From NCBI GenBank assembly GCA_003514205.1, contig DORQ01000256.1, positions 4,790-17,441 on the forward strand: a DNA stretch of 12,652 bases, read 5' to 3'. Below are positions 1-6,882 of this stretch, piece by piece. Position 1 is the stretch's first letter, and each line of letters starts with the position of its first letter. Under the pieces are notes generated by a model. It made no database searches. It had not been told where the DNA came from and saw nothing but the letters and a program-made list of their open reading frames with translations. The translations under genes were made by a program, and so were the position numbers. The stretch is from Acidimicrobiaceae bacterium (lineage in GTDB: Bacteria; Actinomycetota; Acidimicrobiia; Acidimicrobiales; Microtrichaceae).

Positions 1-234
1 CCGCAGGTCATGAAGACCACTGGGTTCACTATGGGTGTCAACTATGGCTGCGGCAAGGTCCGTTTCCCCAGCCCCGTTCCGGTCGGCTCGAAGCTTCGCC
101 TCGGAGTGGAAATCAAAGAGGTCGAGGAACTCAAGGCAGGCCAGGTGCAATGCACCTACCTCTACACCTTTGAGGTGGAAGGTGCCACCAAGCCGAGCTG
201 TGTGGCCGAGGTTATCGTCCGACTGTACGAATAG
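1..234 (+). CDS. MaoC/NodN-like dehydratase, C-terminal part (5' end outside window)
   Basis: The reading frame is open from the first base and ends at TAG 232-234, giving the last 77 residues of a longer protein. It contains the stretch NYGCGKVRFPSPVPVGSKLR, which matches the conserved second half of the MaoC-like hot-dog fold (NodN subgroup), where a V-N-Y-G-x-x-K-V-R-F-P motif is followed by P-V-P-x-G. The final segment, with alternating hydrophobic residues ending in AEVIVRLYE, is the usual closing strand of this fold. MaoC-like proteins hydrate or dehydrate enoyl-CoA or related thioesters in the cytoplasm; the catalytic Asp/His region would lie upstream of the window and cannot be checked. 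The internal ATG at 10 is unlikely to be the start, because the domain would be cut in half. It converges with the LLM oxidoreductase gene, with 53 bp between stops. The family is fairly sure; the substrate is unknown. Confidence 0.82.
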   Translation, partial: PQVMKTTGFTMGVNYGCGKVRFPSPVPVGSKLRLGVEIKEVEELKAGQVQCTYLYTFEVEGATKPSCVAEVIVRLYE

Positions 235-287
235 GCCGAGCCTTCATATGGCTGGCTGGTTCTCAGCCCGCTACCAAGCGCCCGGAA

Positions 288-1238
288 CTACCGAAACGCT
301 GGCATGACCTGCTCAGCAAAGAGCGTCAGCGTTTCGGTTCCAGGGAAGTCCGCAACCCAGGGAACGACTCCGCCGCACCCAAGGGACTGATACACCTTCA
401 GTTTCTCCACCACTTGCTCGGGAGTACCCACTAGGTTTCCGGCCTTCCAGGACTCAAATGGTTCACCCCAGAAGCTACGTGACTCGGTTCCAATCTCGGC
501 CTCTGTTTCACGAATGAACACCTCGGGCGACCAGGTCTTCGTGATCTCCTCGTAGTCTCGGCCCACTGCGGCACAGTGCCCTTTGAGCACCTCAGCTTTG
601 TGCTGCCATTCCTCAGGTTTCCCACCGAAGTTCGAATGGGTCGCGTGCTGTGCCACCACCTTCAGGGTCAGTTGCTCCCCGCCTCCGCCGATCCACACTG
701 GCGGATGAGGAGTCTGCAGCGGCTTTGGGTCGCACTGCGCACCGTCAATGGTGAAATGACGACCGGAGTAGGTGGCGTCTGGCTCGGTCCACATGGCCTT
801 GACGATCTCTACCGTCTCGCGAAGCATGCCAATCCGCTTCGCGTTCGACGGATAGTCGTACCCATACGCTCGATATTCGCTGTCGTACCATCCAGCACCG
901 ATCCCCCAATCGAGGCGCCCACCTGAGATCACGTCAAGGGTGCTGGTGATCTTGGCGACCAAGGCCGGATTGCGGTAGCCCGCGCAACTGACCATCTGTC
1001 CGAGTCGAATCGTGGAGGTCCGTTGGCTGATCGCAGCGAGGGTGGTCCAGCATTCAAACATCGTCTCGTGCGCCGGAACCGGAACATTGTGGACGTGGTC
1101 ATAGACCCACACCGAGTCATATCCCAGACGCTCCGCAAGGGTTGCAATCTCAACTGTCTTGGCCCACTTGTCGACAGGATCCTCAATCGAGAGGAGTTCC
1201 ATTTTCCAGCCTTGAGGTACGAAGGTTCCAAAGATCAT
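288..1238 (-). CDS. LLM-class F420-dependent oxidoreductase
   Basis: This 316-residue protein has the bacterial luciferase-like (TIM-barrel) fold of F420-dependent oxidoreductases. The N-terminus MIFGTFVPQGW is the typical first strand. WVYDHVH (residues 44-50) is the second barrel strand region with the conserved D-H. Residues 78-112 (RLGQMV, NPALVAKITSTLDVISGGRL, then WGIGAGW) form the central signature of the family. PPVWIGGGGEQ follows in the second half, and LVGTPEQVVEKL near the C-terminus is the usual late motif. It resembles the subgroup usually annotated as 'LLM class F420-dependent oxidoreductase' of about 300 residues. Such enzymes move hydride between F420 and an organic substrate in the cytoplasm; the substrate cannot be read here. 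The ATG at 1238 lies 6 nt behind a TAGACT -10 box, supporting this start and a leaderless mRNA. It is divergent from the lipoprotein hydrolase. Cofactor use (F420 rather than FMN) is inferred from the family. Confidence 0.9.
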   Translation of the reverse strand: MIFGTFVPQGWKMELLSIEDPVDKWAKTVEIATLAERLGYDSVWVYDHVHNVPVPAHETMFECWTTLAAISQRTSTIRLGQMVSCAGYRNPALVAKITSTLDVISGGRLDWGIGAGWYDSEYRAYGYDYPSNAKRIGMLRETVEIVKAMWTEPDATYSGRHFTIDGAQCDPKPLQTPHPPVWIGGGGEQLTLKVVAQHATHSNFGGKPEEWQHKAEVLKGHCAAVGRDYEEITKTWSPEVFIRETEAEIGTESRSFWGEPFESWKAGNLVGTPEQVVEKLKVYQSLGCGGVVPWVADFPGTETLTLFAEQVMPAFR

Positions 1239-1244
1239 TGCGAG

Positions 1245-1250
1245 AGTCTA
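1245..1250 (-). promoter_or_regulatory. -10 box of the LLM oxidoreductase gene, leaderless arrangement
   Basis: On the minus strand TAGACT is followed by six bases and then the ATG at 1238. A TANNNT box 6-7 nt before a start codon is the usual actinobacterial leaderless arrangement, with transcription beginning on the A of ATG. No Shine-Dalgarno sequence is present. A clear -35 hexamer is not visible. Confidence 0.5.
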
Positions 1251-1264
1251 CGAGCATGGGATGC

Positions 1265-1275
1265 CCCTCTGAGGG
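1265..1275. promoter_or_regulatory. Short palindrome centred between two divergent starts (candidate operator)
   Basis: CCCTC-T-GAGGG is a perfect 5-bp inverted repeat around one central base at 1270. This is almost exactly the midpoint (1269.5) between the ATG at 1238 (-) and the GTG at 1301 (+), and it covers the expected -35 position of both promoters. Its position suits a shared operator, but the arms are short and no regulator is encoded beside it, so this is inference. Confidence 0.25.
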
Positions 1276-1288
1276 CAGAAAACTGGCT

Positions 1289-1294
1289 TAACGT
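1289..1294 (+). promoter_or_regulatory. -10 box of the lipoprotein hydrolase gene, leaderless arrangement
   Basis: TAACGT is followed by six bases and then the GTG at 1301, the same geometry as the divergent LLM gene. No ribosome binding site precedes the GTG, so a leaderless transcript is the simplest reading and supports GTG 1301 as the true start. Confidence 0.5.
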
Positions 1295-1300
1295 GGCTGC

Positions 1301-2782
1301 GTGACCCGAAGCCGTATCGCGTACTCCCTCCTGATCCTTCTGCTCAGCTCAGCCTGCGCTGGCAATGAGCTGCATCCCTCCAGCCGCTCCAACGGATCAC
1401 AAGCCCCAGGCTCCACCATCGACTCAGAGCCCTCGACTACCGAAGCGGGCGAACCCGACATCAGCGACCAGTTTCTCGAGTGGGAGTCCTGCGATGCTGG
1501 CTTCGATTGCACCACGCTCAGCGTGCCACTGGATTGGCAGAAGCCAGAGGGCGACCGGATCGATCTAGCTATCACGCGAAAGAAGGCTGAAGGCACACGG
1601 ATTGGCGCGCTCGTCACCAACCCGGGAGGCCCTGGCGGGAGCGGTATCGACTTCATCCAGAGTGGTCCATTTGGAGGCGAACTGGCCAAGAGTTTCGACC
1701 TTGTCTCCTTCGACCCTCGTGGGGTTGGGGCCTCAGAAGGGCTCCAATGCGACGAGTTCGTCGATGATCATCTCAAGAATGATCCAGACCCCGACACACC
1801 AGAGGAACAAGCTGCGTTGGACCGGGATGCAGCCAAAGTTGCTGACCAGTGCAGCACCGAGGAACTTCTTCCCTTCATGGGTACCGACAGCGTCGCACGG
1901 GACCTTGACGCCATCCGAGCGGCGCTCGGAGAGAAGAAGCTGACCTACATGGGCTTCTCCTACGGCACGATGATTGGTCTTCGCTATCTTGAGCTCTTCC
2001 CGCGCAATGCGCGGGCCATTGTGCTCGACGGCGTGGTTGACCCCACTGCCGACCTCAATGGCCTTCTTCGTCAACAAACCATTGCAATTAACGACTCCGT
2101 GAATCGTGCCTTCGAAACCTGCACCAAGCGCGCTGGATGCACCCTCGGAGATGCAGCTGCGGCCTATGACAAGCTCGCTGAACGAGTTGAGAAGGAGCCC
2201 ATGAAGGGCAGTGGAGATCTGAATCTCGGACCATCGGAACTTGCCACCGGTGCGATCTATGTCAGCTACGACCCATCGCTGTGGGGATCGCTGCTCGATG
2301 CGCTCACCGCTGCGCTTGAGGAGGATGACCCAGAGCCAATGCTGGACCTTGCCGCGGGCTACTACGACTTTGGCGGATTCGCCAGCTATGTCGCAGTCGA
2401 ATGCATCGATAACCCGCATCCAAACACGCCAGCCGAATGGGCCCTGTTCAGCGATGAACTTGAGCAACTCTCCCCTCGATTCGGTGGGTCCATCGCCAAC
2501 GAGCTCCTCCCATGCGCTACTTGGGCAGCACCAACACAATCGGTTGTCGGACCAGTTCGTGGCGAACTCGGACCAGAGGTTCTGGTGCTTGGCAACCGAG
2601 GTGATGCAGCAACCCCATATGACAACTCCGTCTCGGTTGCTGAGATGCTCGCTCAGGCCCAGCTGGTCTCCTACGACGGCGAAGGCCACACCAGCTACGG
2701 ACGAACCCGCTGTGTAGACGAGGTTGTCGAGGCATACCTCATCGATCTCGACGTGCCAGAGCGAGATCCCGACTGCAAGTAA
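1301..2782 (+). CDS. Secreted TAP-like alpha/beta hydrolase lipoprotein
   Basis: This 493-residue protein begins with a lipoprotein signal peptide: a short basic N-terminus, a hydrophobic run LLILLL and LSSAC, with Cys19 the likely lipidated residue. A Ser/Thr/Pro-rich linker (residues 20-55) leads to the alpha/beta hydrolase fold. NPGGPGGSG (108-116) is the oxyanion-hole loop typical of the tripeptidyl aminopeptidase (TAP/SlpD/SlpE) family; GFSYG carries the nucleophile Ser220; Asp435 in GDAATP and His463 in GEGHTSYG complete the triad. The end (RTRCVDEVVEAYL) matches the TAP-like C-terminal domain. Family members are extracytoplasmic peptidases or esterases that remove N-terminal peptides or hydrolyse hydrophobic esters; the substrate here is unknown. 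Extra cysteines (64, 70, 150, 184 and others) are compatible with disulfides outside the cell. The GTG start is supported by the -10 box 6 nt upstream and gives a signal peptide of normal length. The acyl-CoA synthetase follows on the same strand after 52 bp. Confidence 0.92.
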   Translation: MTRSRIAYSLLILLLSSACAGNELHPSSRSNGSQAPGSTIDSEPSTTEAGEPDISDQFLEWESCDAGFDCTTLSVPLDWQKPEGDRIDLAITRKKAEGTRIGALVTNPGGPGGSGIDFIQSGPFGGELAKSFDLVSFDPRGVGASEGLQCDEFVDDHLKNDPDPDTPEEQAALDRDAAKVADQCSTEELLPFMGTDSVARDLDAIRAALGEKKLTYMGFSYGTMIGLRYLELFPRNARAIVLDGVVDPTADLNGLLRQQTIAINDSVNRAFETCTKRAGCTLGDAAAAYDKLAERVEKEPMKGSGDLNLGPSELATGAIYVSYDPSLWGSLLDALTAALEEDDPEPMLDLAAGYYDFGGFASYVAVECIDNPHPNTPAEWALFSDELEQLSPRFGGSIANELLPCATWAAPTQSVVGPVRGELGPEVLVLGNRGDAATPYDNSVSVAEMLAQAQLVSYDGEGHTSYGRTRCVDEVVEAYLIDLDVPERDPDCK

Positions 2783-2790
2783 TGCTGTCC

Positions 2791-2796
2791 TAGACT
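2791..2796 (+). promoter_or_regulatory. Possible -10 box for the acyl-CoA synthetase gene
   Basis: TAGACT lies in the 52-bp gap after the hydrolase stop. It would start transcription near 2803 and give a leader of about 30 nt containing a G-rich run (2826-2830) before the paired ATG codons. There is no convincing -35 box, and read-through from the hydrolase gene is equally possible. Confidence 0.3.
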
Positions 2797-2834
2797 ACGT
2801 CCGTCATCACGGTGTCGAAACCGTTGGGGGAATG

Positions 2835-4490
2835 ATGGACTTCAACATTGCGCGGATCTTCGAGGCTGTTGAAGCGCGGAACCCTGACCGCCTCTGCCTC
2901 ATCGGCAGCGACAACCAGTTCACCTATCGCCAGCTCGGCACCCGAGCTCGGCAACTTGCCCAGGCCCTCCACCAGCGCGGGCTGGGCAACGTTGTGCCTC
3001 GGGAGAACCTCCGGCCATATCAGTCCGGCCAGGACCATCTCGGGATCTGCCTCCATAACGGAAATGAGTATCTCGAGGCGATGCTTGGAGCGTTCAACGC
3101 TCGAATCGCGCCCTTCAATATCAACTACCGCTATAGCGCAGAGGAGTTGCGGTATCTCCTGACTGACGCGAAGGCCGCTGGGCTCATCTTCCACTCGTGT
3201 TTCGCGCCGATCCTGCAGCAGATTCGCGGTGACCTTCCATGGCTCAAGGTGCTGCTGCAGGTACCGGACAGCTCTCATCACCCGCTCCTTGACGGCGCTG
3301 AATGGTATGACTCGGCCTGCTCGACCGAATCGGGGCATCTGCCGATCGAGCTCGACGAGGCACGGTCGCCCGAGGACCTCTGCATTCTCTACACAGGCGG
3401 AACGACTGGACGCCCCAAGGGTGTGTTGTGGCGCCAATGCGACCTCTGGGTCGCTGCACTGGGTGGACGTTCCCCAAAGAGTACTGAGGAGATTCAGCAG
3501 TACGAGGCGATCAGTCTGGGGTCGGCCTCGGGTGGGACTCGCCTGCTGTCATCAGCCCCGTTCATGCATGGGGCCGCTCAGTGGTTGGCCTTCACTGCAT
3601 TCGGACATGGAAACACCGTGATCCTCCCCCGCCTCGTGGACCGATTCGACGCTGAAGACATTCTCGACACCATTGAATCGGAACGAGCCAACGTGTTGCT
3701 CATCGTCGGAGATTCCTTCGCTAAGCCAATCATCAGCTCGCTCACGGAAAACTCGCGGGATCTGTCCTCACTCCAAGCAATCGTCTCAGGCGGTGCCTCG
3801 CTCTCTGGACGGGTGAAGTCCCGGCTCTTGGATCTGCTTCCCGAGACCGTGCTTCTCGATGGACTGGGATCCTCAGAAACCGGTCAGCTTGGCTCACAAC
3901 TCCTGACGCCGGGCCAACATGTCACCTCAGGAGCGTTCTCTCCAGCTCCAGGCTCGGTCTTGCTGTCTGAGGATCTCACCCGGCTCCTCAGCCCAGAGGA
4001 GGACCAGCTCGGCTGGCTCGCTCAGCAAGGCAGGGTTCCCCTTGGGTATCTGGGCGATGCCGAACGGACAACCACCACGTTTCCGGTCATCGATGGCGTC
4101 CACTACTCCGTTCCCGGAGATCGGGCTCGATTCACGACCGATGGAACCATCCTGCTGCTTGGCCGAGATGGTTCCACCATCAACACCGGCGGCGAGAAGG
4201 TATTCGCTGAAGAAGTAGAGGCCGCGTTGGCCGACCACCAGTCAGTGATCGATGTTGTGGTCTGCGGTCGAGACTCACCACGATGGGGCACCGAGGTCGT
4301 TGCCATTGTGTGCTGCGCTGAGCCAACGAGTAGCGAAGCACTTGCCGCTCACGCTGCTCAGAAGATTGCTCGGTTCAAGCTGCCTAAGGCATACGTCTTT
4401 GTCGACGCGATCCAGCGATCCCCCGCTGGCAAGGCCGACTACCGCTGGGCCGTTGAGATTGCGCGCCGCGCTCAGCGCTCGGAAGGCTGA
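2835..4490 (+). CDS. Acyl-CoA synthetase (AMP-forming, FadD type)
   Basis: From this start the protein has 551 residues and all core motifs of the adenylate-forming superfamily: P-loop YTGGTTGRPKG (186-196), substrate-site motif DGLGSSETG (342-350), GDR (428-430) with the ribose-binding Asp, hinge motif GRDGSTINTGGEK (443-455), and the C-terminal catalytic Lys533 in RSPAGKADYRW. It activates a carboxylic acid as acyl-AMP and then forms the CoA thioester in the cytoplasm. The details (NINYRYSAEEL, INTGGEKVFAEEVE) resemble actinobacterial fatty-acid or steroid side-chain ligases such as the FadD19/FadD3-like group, rather than MenE; the substrate is not defined. The frame is open further upstream to ATG 2724, but that would overlap the hydrolase CDS by 59 nt. 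Adjacent ATGs at 2832 and 2835 follow a G-rich run, and MDFNIARIFEAV resembles the usual N-terminus, so 2835 was chosen (2832 is nearly equivalent). It converges with the small lipoprotein gene, 27 bp apart. Confidence 0.9.
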   Translation: MDFNIARIFEAVEARNPDRLCLIGSDNQFTYRQLGTRARQLAQALHQRGLGNVVPRENLRPYQSGQDHLGICLHNGNEYLEAMLGAFNARIAPFNINYRYSAEELRYLLTDAKAAGLIFHSCFAPILQQIRGDLPWLKVLLQVPDSSHHPLLDGAEWYDSACSTESGHLPIELDEARSPEDLCILYTGGTTGRPKGVLWRQCDLWVAALGGRSPKSTEEIQQYEAISLGSASGGTRLLSSAPFMHGAAQWLAFTAFGHGNTVILPRLVDRFDAEDILDTIESERANVLLIVGDSFAKPIISSLTENSRDLSSLQAIVSGGASLSGRVKSRLLDLLPETVLLDGLGSSETGQLGSQLLTPGQHVTSGAFSPAPGSVLLSEDLTRLLSPEEDQLGWLAQQGRVPLGYLGDAERTTTTFPVIDGVHYSVPGDRARFTTDGTILLLGRDGSTINTGGEKVFAEEVEAALADHQSVIDVVVCGRDSPRWGTEVVAIVCCAEPTSSEALAAHAAQKIARFKLPKAYVFVDAIQRSPAGKADYRWAVEIARRAQRSEG

Positions 4491-4517
4491 GCCAGGACGT
4501 TCACGGGGCTAGAACTA

Positions 4518-4727
4518 TTACGGGGTGCAGCCAATTCCGAAGAGATCAGCGGAGGTAGCACCATTGATGCCATTTTGAACTGGCTCGAACAGATACAGGA
4601 TGCAGTTTGTTGGTTGCCCCAGTGCATCCGTTTGGAATGGGAGCGGGATTTGGCAGGCTGAGGAGCCAAGGATAAGTCCAAGAATGCCAAGGCTTGTTGC
4701 AGCTCGGCGTTTCATTCGTCGGTTCAT
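4518..4727 (-). CDS. Small lipoprotein of unknown function
   Basis: This 69-residue frame has a clear lipoprotein signal peptide: basic MNRRMKRR, a hydrophobic core SLGILGLIL, and the lipobox GSSAC with Cys25. The mature part is only 45 residues, with two further cysteines (in PTNCIL and GIGCTP) that could pair outside the cell. The short mature sequence has no recognised domain. Three starts are possible: GTG 4763, ATG 4727 and ATG 4715. ATG 4727 was chosen because a GGGG run lies about 5 nt upstream and it gives a normal signal peptide length. GTG 4763 has GGAGG, but about 12 nt away. A good promoter (-35 4816-4821, -10 4793-4798) sits upstream, which supports a real, independently transcribed gene between two unrelated neighbours. 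Confidence 0.6.
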   Translation of the reverse strand: MNRRMKRRAATSLGILGLILGSSACQIPLPFQTDALGQPTNCILYLFEPVQNGINGATSADLFGIGCTP

Positions 4728-4792
4728 TGTTGCCCCAGTCTTCGACAGGTTTCCTCCGAGCACAGCGCCTGGAGCCCTCCCGAACTGCTAGG

Positions 4793-4821
4793 AGAATACC
4801 CGTCAGTCACTCACAAGACAA
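4793..4821 (-). promoter_or_regulatory. Sigma70-type promoter for the small lipoprotein gene
   Basis: On the minus strand TTGTCT (4821-4816) is separated by exactly 17 bp from TATTCT (4798-4793). It is the best -35/-10 pair seen in the window. Transcription would start near 4786, giving a leader of about 60 nt before ATG 4727 or about 23 nt before GTG 4763. Confidence 0.5.
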
Positions 4822-4849
4822 TGGCTCCGCGAACAAACCGTCACCCACC

Positions 4850-6076
4850 TCAAAGTGGCAGGCCACCGGTGGCACGCTTCGTTGAACCGGTGTCAGTGAA
4901 CGCCGCAATGGTTCGTTGGGCAATTCTCATTTGGTGCACTTCATCTGCACCGTCAGCGAATCGTGCCCACCGAGCTTGGGTTGCCATGCCTGCAAGCGGT
5001 GTGTCAGTCGAGTACCCAAGTGCTCCGTGAACTTGAATCGACCGATCAATCACCCGATTCAACATGTTTGCCACGAAGTGTTTAGCCATCGACACCTCCG
5101 AGGTGAAGTCCATCTTGGCGTCGATCTTGTAGGCGGCGTGCAGCACCATGAGCTTGGCCTGGTACAGCTCTACCGTTGAGTCCGCGATCATCCACTGAAC
5201 GCCTTGCTTCTCAGCCAGAAACGAACCGTGCGAGTACCGCTCAAGTGATCGAGAAACCATCATGTCAAGCGCAACTTCGGCTTGCCCGACCCATCGCATG
5301 CAATGAGCCAGACGCGCCGGGCCCAATCGGGCCTGGCCCAACAGATGCCCTTGCCCGCGACCGCCAAGCATCTGCCGATCGTGCACTCGGAGATCCTCAA
5401 TCACGATCTCGCAGTGGTTGTGACCGCCGGACATGGTTTGAATATCTCGGAGGTTGTTCCACCCCTCCGAGGGAAGATCGATGATAAAGGCCGAGTTCGC
5501 CGCCTGGGGAAGGTCCGGATTGTCTTCGGTGCGGGCGATCAAGATTGCGAATTTCGCTCCCGACGCTCCCGATGTGAACCACTTGTGGCCGTTGATCACC
5601 CATTCTTCTCCGTCTTGGTATGCCGCAGTTCGAATCAGCGTGGGATCCGATCCCGCTACCTCAGGTTCAGTCATGGCGAAACAACTTCTGGCGTAACCGT
5701 CACACAAAGGCTGTAGATACCGCGCATGCTGGTCTGGAGTTCCCCAATGCAACAGCGTGTGCATATTGCCCTCATCGGGCGCTTGGGCGTTCAACATGAA
5801 GGGACCCATTCGCGTCTTGCCGGCCTCAGCCGACACCGCCGCCATTTCCAAATGGCCGAGACCTAAGCCGCCCCACTCTGTGGGCATATGTGGCAGCCAT
5901 AGATCCGCTTGTTTGGCAGCTGCTCTGCCTGAAATGATGGCCTCGATCCAGCGCGCCCGTTCCCAGTTCTCTGCATCCGCTTGGGCCTCAAGTGGTCGAA
6001 CCACATCGTTCATGAATTCCGCAACCCGTGAGCGAAGCGTTTCTATGTGTTCCGGAAAGGTGAAGTCGATGGCCAT
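4850..6076 (-). CDS. Acyl-CoA dehydrogenase
   Basis: This 408-residue protein has the three-part acyl-CoA dehydrogenase layout: an N-terminal helical domain (about 1-125), a middle beta domain with the FAD/substrate signature CFAMTEPEVAGSDPT (132-146) and NGHKWFTSGA, and a C-terminal helical domain with QVHGALGYSTDTPLAGM. The closing segment ADGADEVH (374-381) is characteristic of the ACAD10/ACAD11-like subgroup, which uses this position in the active-site region. The length is normal for the family. It would oxidise an acyl-CoA to the 2-enoyl-CoA using FAD, passing electrons to an electron-transfer flavoprotein. Together with the MaoC-like hydratase and acyl-CoA synthetase nearby it could act in beta-oxidation of an unspecified acid, though these genes are not one operon. 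ATG 6076 is the natural start: MAIDFTFPEH opens like homologues, and a TACTCT box lies at 6096-6091 on the same strand. Confidence 0.92.
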   Translation of the reverse strand: MAIDFTFPEHIETLRSRVAEFMNDVVRPLEAQADAENWERARWIEAIISGRAAAKQADLWLPHMPTEWGGLGLGHLEMAAVSAEAGKTRMGPFMLNAQAPDEGNMHTLLHWGTPDQHARYLQPLCDGYARSCFAMTEPEVAGSDPTLIRTAAYQDGEEWVINGHKWFTSGASGAKFAILIARTEDNPDLPQAANSAFIIDLPSEGWNNLRDIQTMSGGHNHCEIVIEDLRVHDRQMLGGRGQGHLLGQARLGPARLAHCMRWVGQAEVALDMMVSRSLERYSHGSFLAEKQGVQWMIADSTVELYQAKLMVLHAAYKIDAKMDFTSEVSMAKHFVANMLNRVIDRSIQVHGALGYSTDTPLAGMATQARWARFADGADEVHQMRIAQRTIAAFTDTGSTKRATGGLPL

Positions 6077-6090
6077 GGCCAGATTCTGTC

Positions 6091-6096
6091 AGAGTA
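6091..6096 (-). promoter_or_regulatory. Possible -10 box for the acyl-CoA dehydrogenase gene
   Basis: TACTCT on the minus strand lies 14 nt before ATG 6076, giving a leader of roughly eight bases. No convincing -35 or ribosome binding site is seen. The 96-bp gap between this gene and menG has no matching TANNNT on the plus strand, so the menG promoter is unresolved. Confidence 0.3.
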
Positions 6097-6140
6097 GAGC
6101 GGTGAATCGAACCACTTCCTCTTCCCCAAGCGTGCTGATC

Positions 6141-6152
6141 CGGTCGAGACCG
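6141..6152. promoter_or_regulatory. Palindrome upstream of menG (weak operator candidate)
   Basis: CGGTC-GA-GACCG is a perfect 5-bp inverted repeat with a two-base centre, ending 20 bp before the menG ATG. In GC-rich DNA such short palindromes arise by chance, so this is only a candidate site. Confidence 0.15.
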
Positions 6153-6172
6153 CTCCCGGCGAGCGCAGCCCA

Positions 6173-6877
6173 ATGACCGCGGGAACAGGGCCTGACCTTC
6201 CCCAGGGCGAGGAGAAGGTCCTGGCAGTGCGAACCATGTTCGACACCATCGCCCCACGCTACGACCTTGTGAATCGGGTGATGACGTTCCGGATGGACGT
6301 TGGCTGGCGCAAACGCGCGATCTCTGCGCTTGGGCTCCTTCCCGGCTCCGTGGTCGCCGATCTGGCCTGCGGAACTGGCGATTTCAGTATCGAGCTCTCC
6401 AAACGCGGCTTTCGGCCCCTCGGCTTTGACTTGAGCTTCGGCATGCTGGCCGCAGCACCAAAACCATTTCCCCGCGCACAGGCCGATGGGTTACAGCTAC
6501 CGCTAGCTCATGGCTCAATAGACGGAGCAACCTGCGGTTTCGCGCTCAGGAATCTTCGAGCGCTCGAACCATTCTTTGCCGAACTCGCCCGAGTCGTGAG
6601 ACCGGGCGGCAGAATCTCGCTCCTTGAGGTCGCTGAGCCACCAAACCCCCTCCTTCGATACGGCCATGGTGTGTATTTCGGCAAGGTCGTACCACTCGTC
6701 GGCGGATTGCTGAGCGACAAGTCCGCCTATCAGTACCTTCCAAAATCAGTCGCGTACCTCCCTGATCCGGAGGAAATGTTGGAGATGCTCCGCGCTGCCG
6801 GATTCAGCGACGCGAAACGGCAACTACTCACCGTAGGCATCAGCCAACTCATCACAGCTACCCGAGATAGCGAATAG
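6173..6877 (+). CDS. menG: Demethylmenaquinone methyltransferase MenG (UbiE family)
   Basis: This 234-residue class I SAM-dependent methyltransferase carries the UbiE/MenG hallmarks. VRTMFDTIAPRYDLVNRV (19-36) is the family N-terminal motif, followed by WRKRAI. VADLACGTGDF (61-71) is the glycine-rich SAM motif I. FALRNL (123-128) is the conserved N-x-x motif after strand 4, and VVRPGGRISLLEVAEP (141-156) is the second UbiE signature. SAYQYLPKSVAYLPDPEEM matches the C-terminal 'Y.YLP.S....P...L' motif. It methylates C-2 of demethylmenaquinol, the last step of menaquinone synthesis, at the membrane surface. The UbiE motif commonly has His about three residues before the Trp; here the region reads MDVGW, with Asp in that area, as I recall for actinobacterial members. 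The ATG start has no clear Shine-Dalgarno sequence. menF begins 5 nt after the stop on the same strand, so the two are very probably co-transcribed. That partner makes a menaquinone rather than ubiquinone role clear. Confidence 0.92.
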   Translation: MTAGTGPDLPQGEEKVLAVRTMFDTIAPRYDLVNRVMTFRMDVGWRKRAISALGLLPGSVVADLACGTGDFSIELSKRGFRPLGFDLSFGMLAAAPKPFPRAQADGLQLPLAHGSIDGATCGFALRNLRALEPFFAELARVVRPGGRISLLEVAEPPNPLLRYGHGVYFGKVVPLVGGLLSDKSAYQYLPKSVAYLPDPEEMLEMLRAAGFSDAKRQLLTVGISQLITATRDSE

Positions 6878-6882
6878 CCCTC

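Noticed and set aside
254..268. Possible terminator hairpin GGCTG-N5-CAGCC between the first two convergent genes
   Set aside because: The stem has only five pairs and there is no T-run on either side, so it is not a convincing terminator.
1733..2689. 318-codon minus-strand frame inside the hydrolase gene
   Set aside because: It is antisense to a hydrolase with a complete catalytic triad, and its translation shows no recognisable motifs.
2724..2834. Longer N-terminus for the acyl-CoA synthetase
   Set aside because: It would overlap the hydrolase CDS by 59 nt, and the extra residues do not resemble the family; paired ATGs at 2832/2835 fit better.
2835..4490. Acyl-CoA synthetase as MenE (o-succinylbenzoate-CoA ligase)
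   Set aside because: It is over 1.6 kb from the men genes with an unrelated gene between them, and its motifs look like FadD-type ligases; its length of 551 residues also exceeds most MenE proteins.
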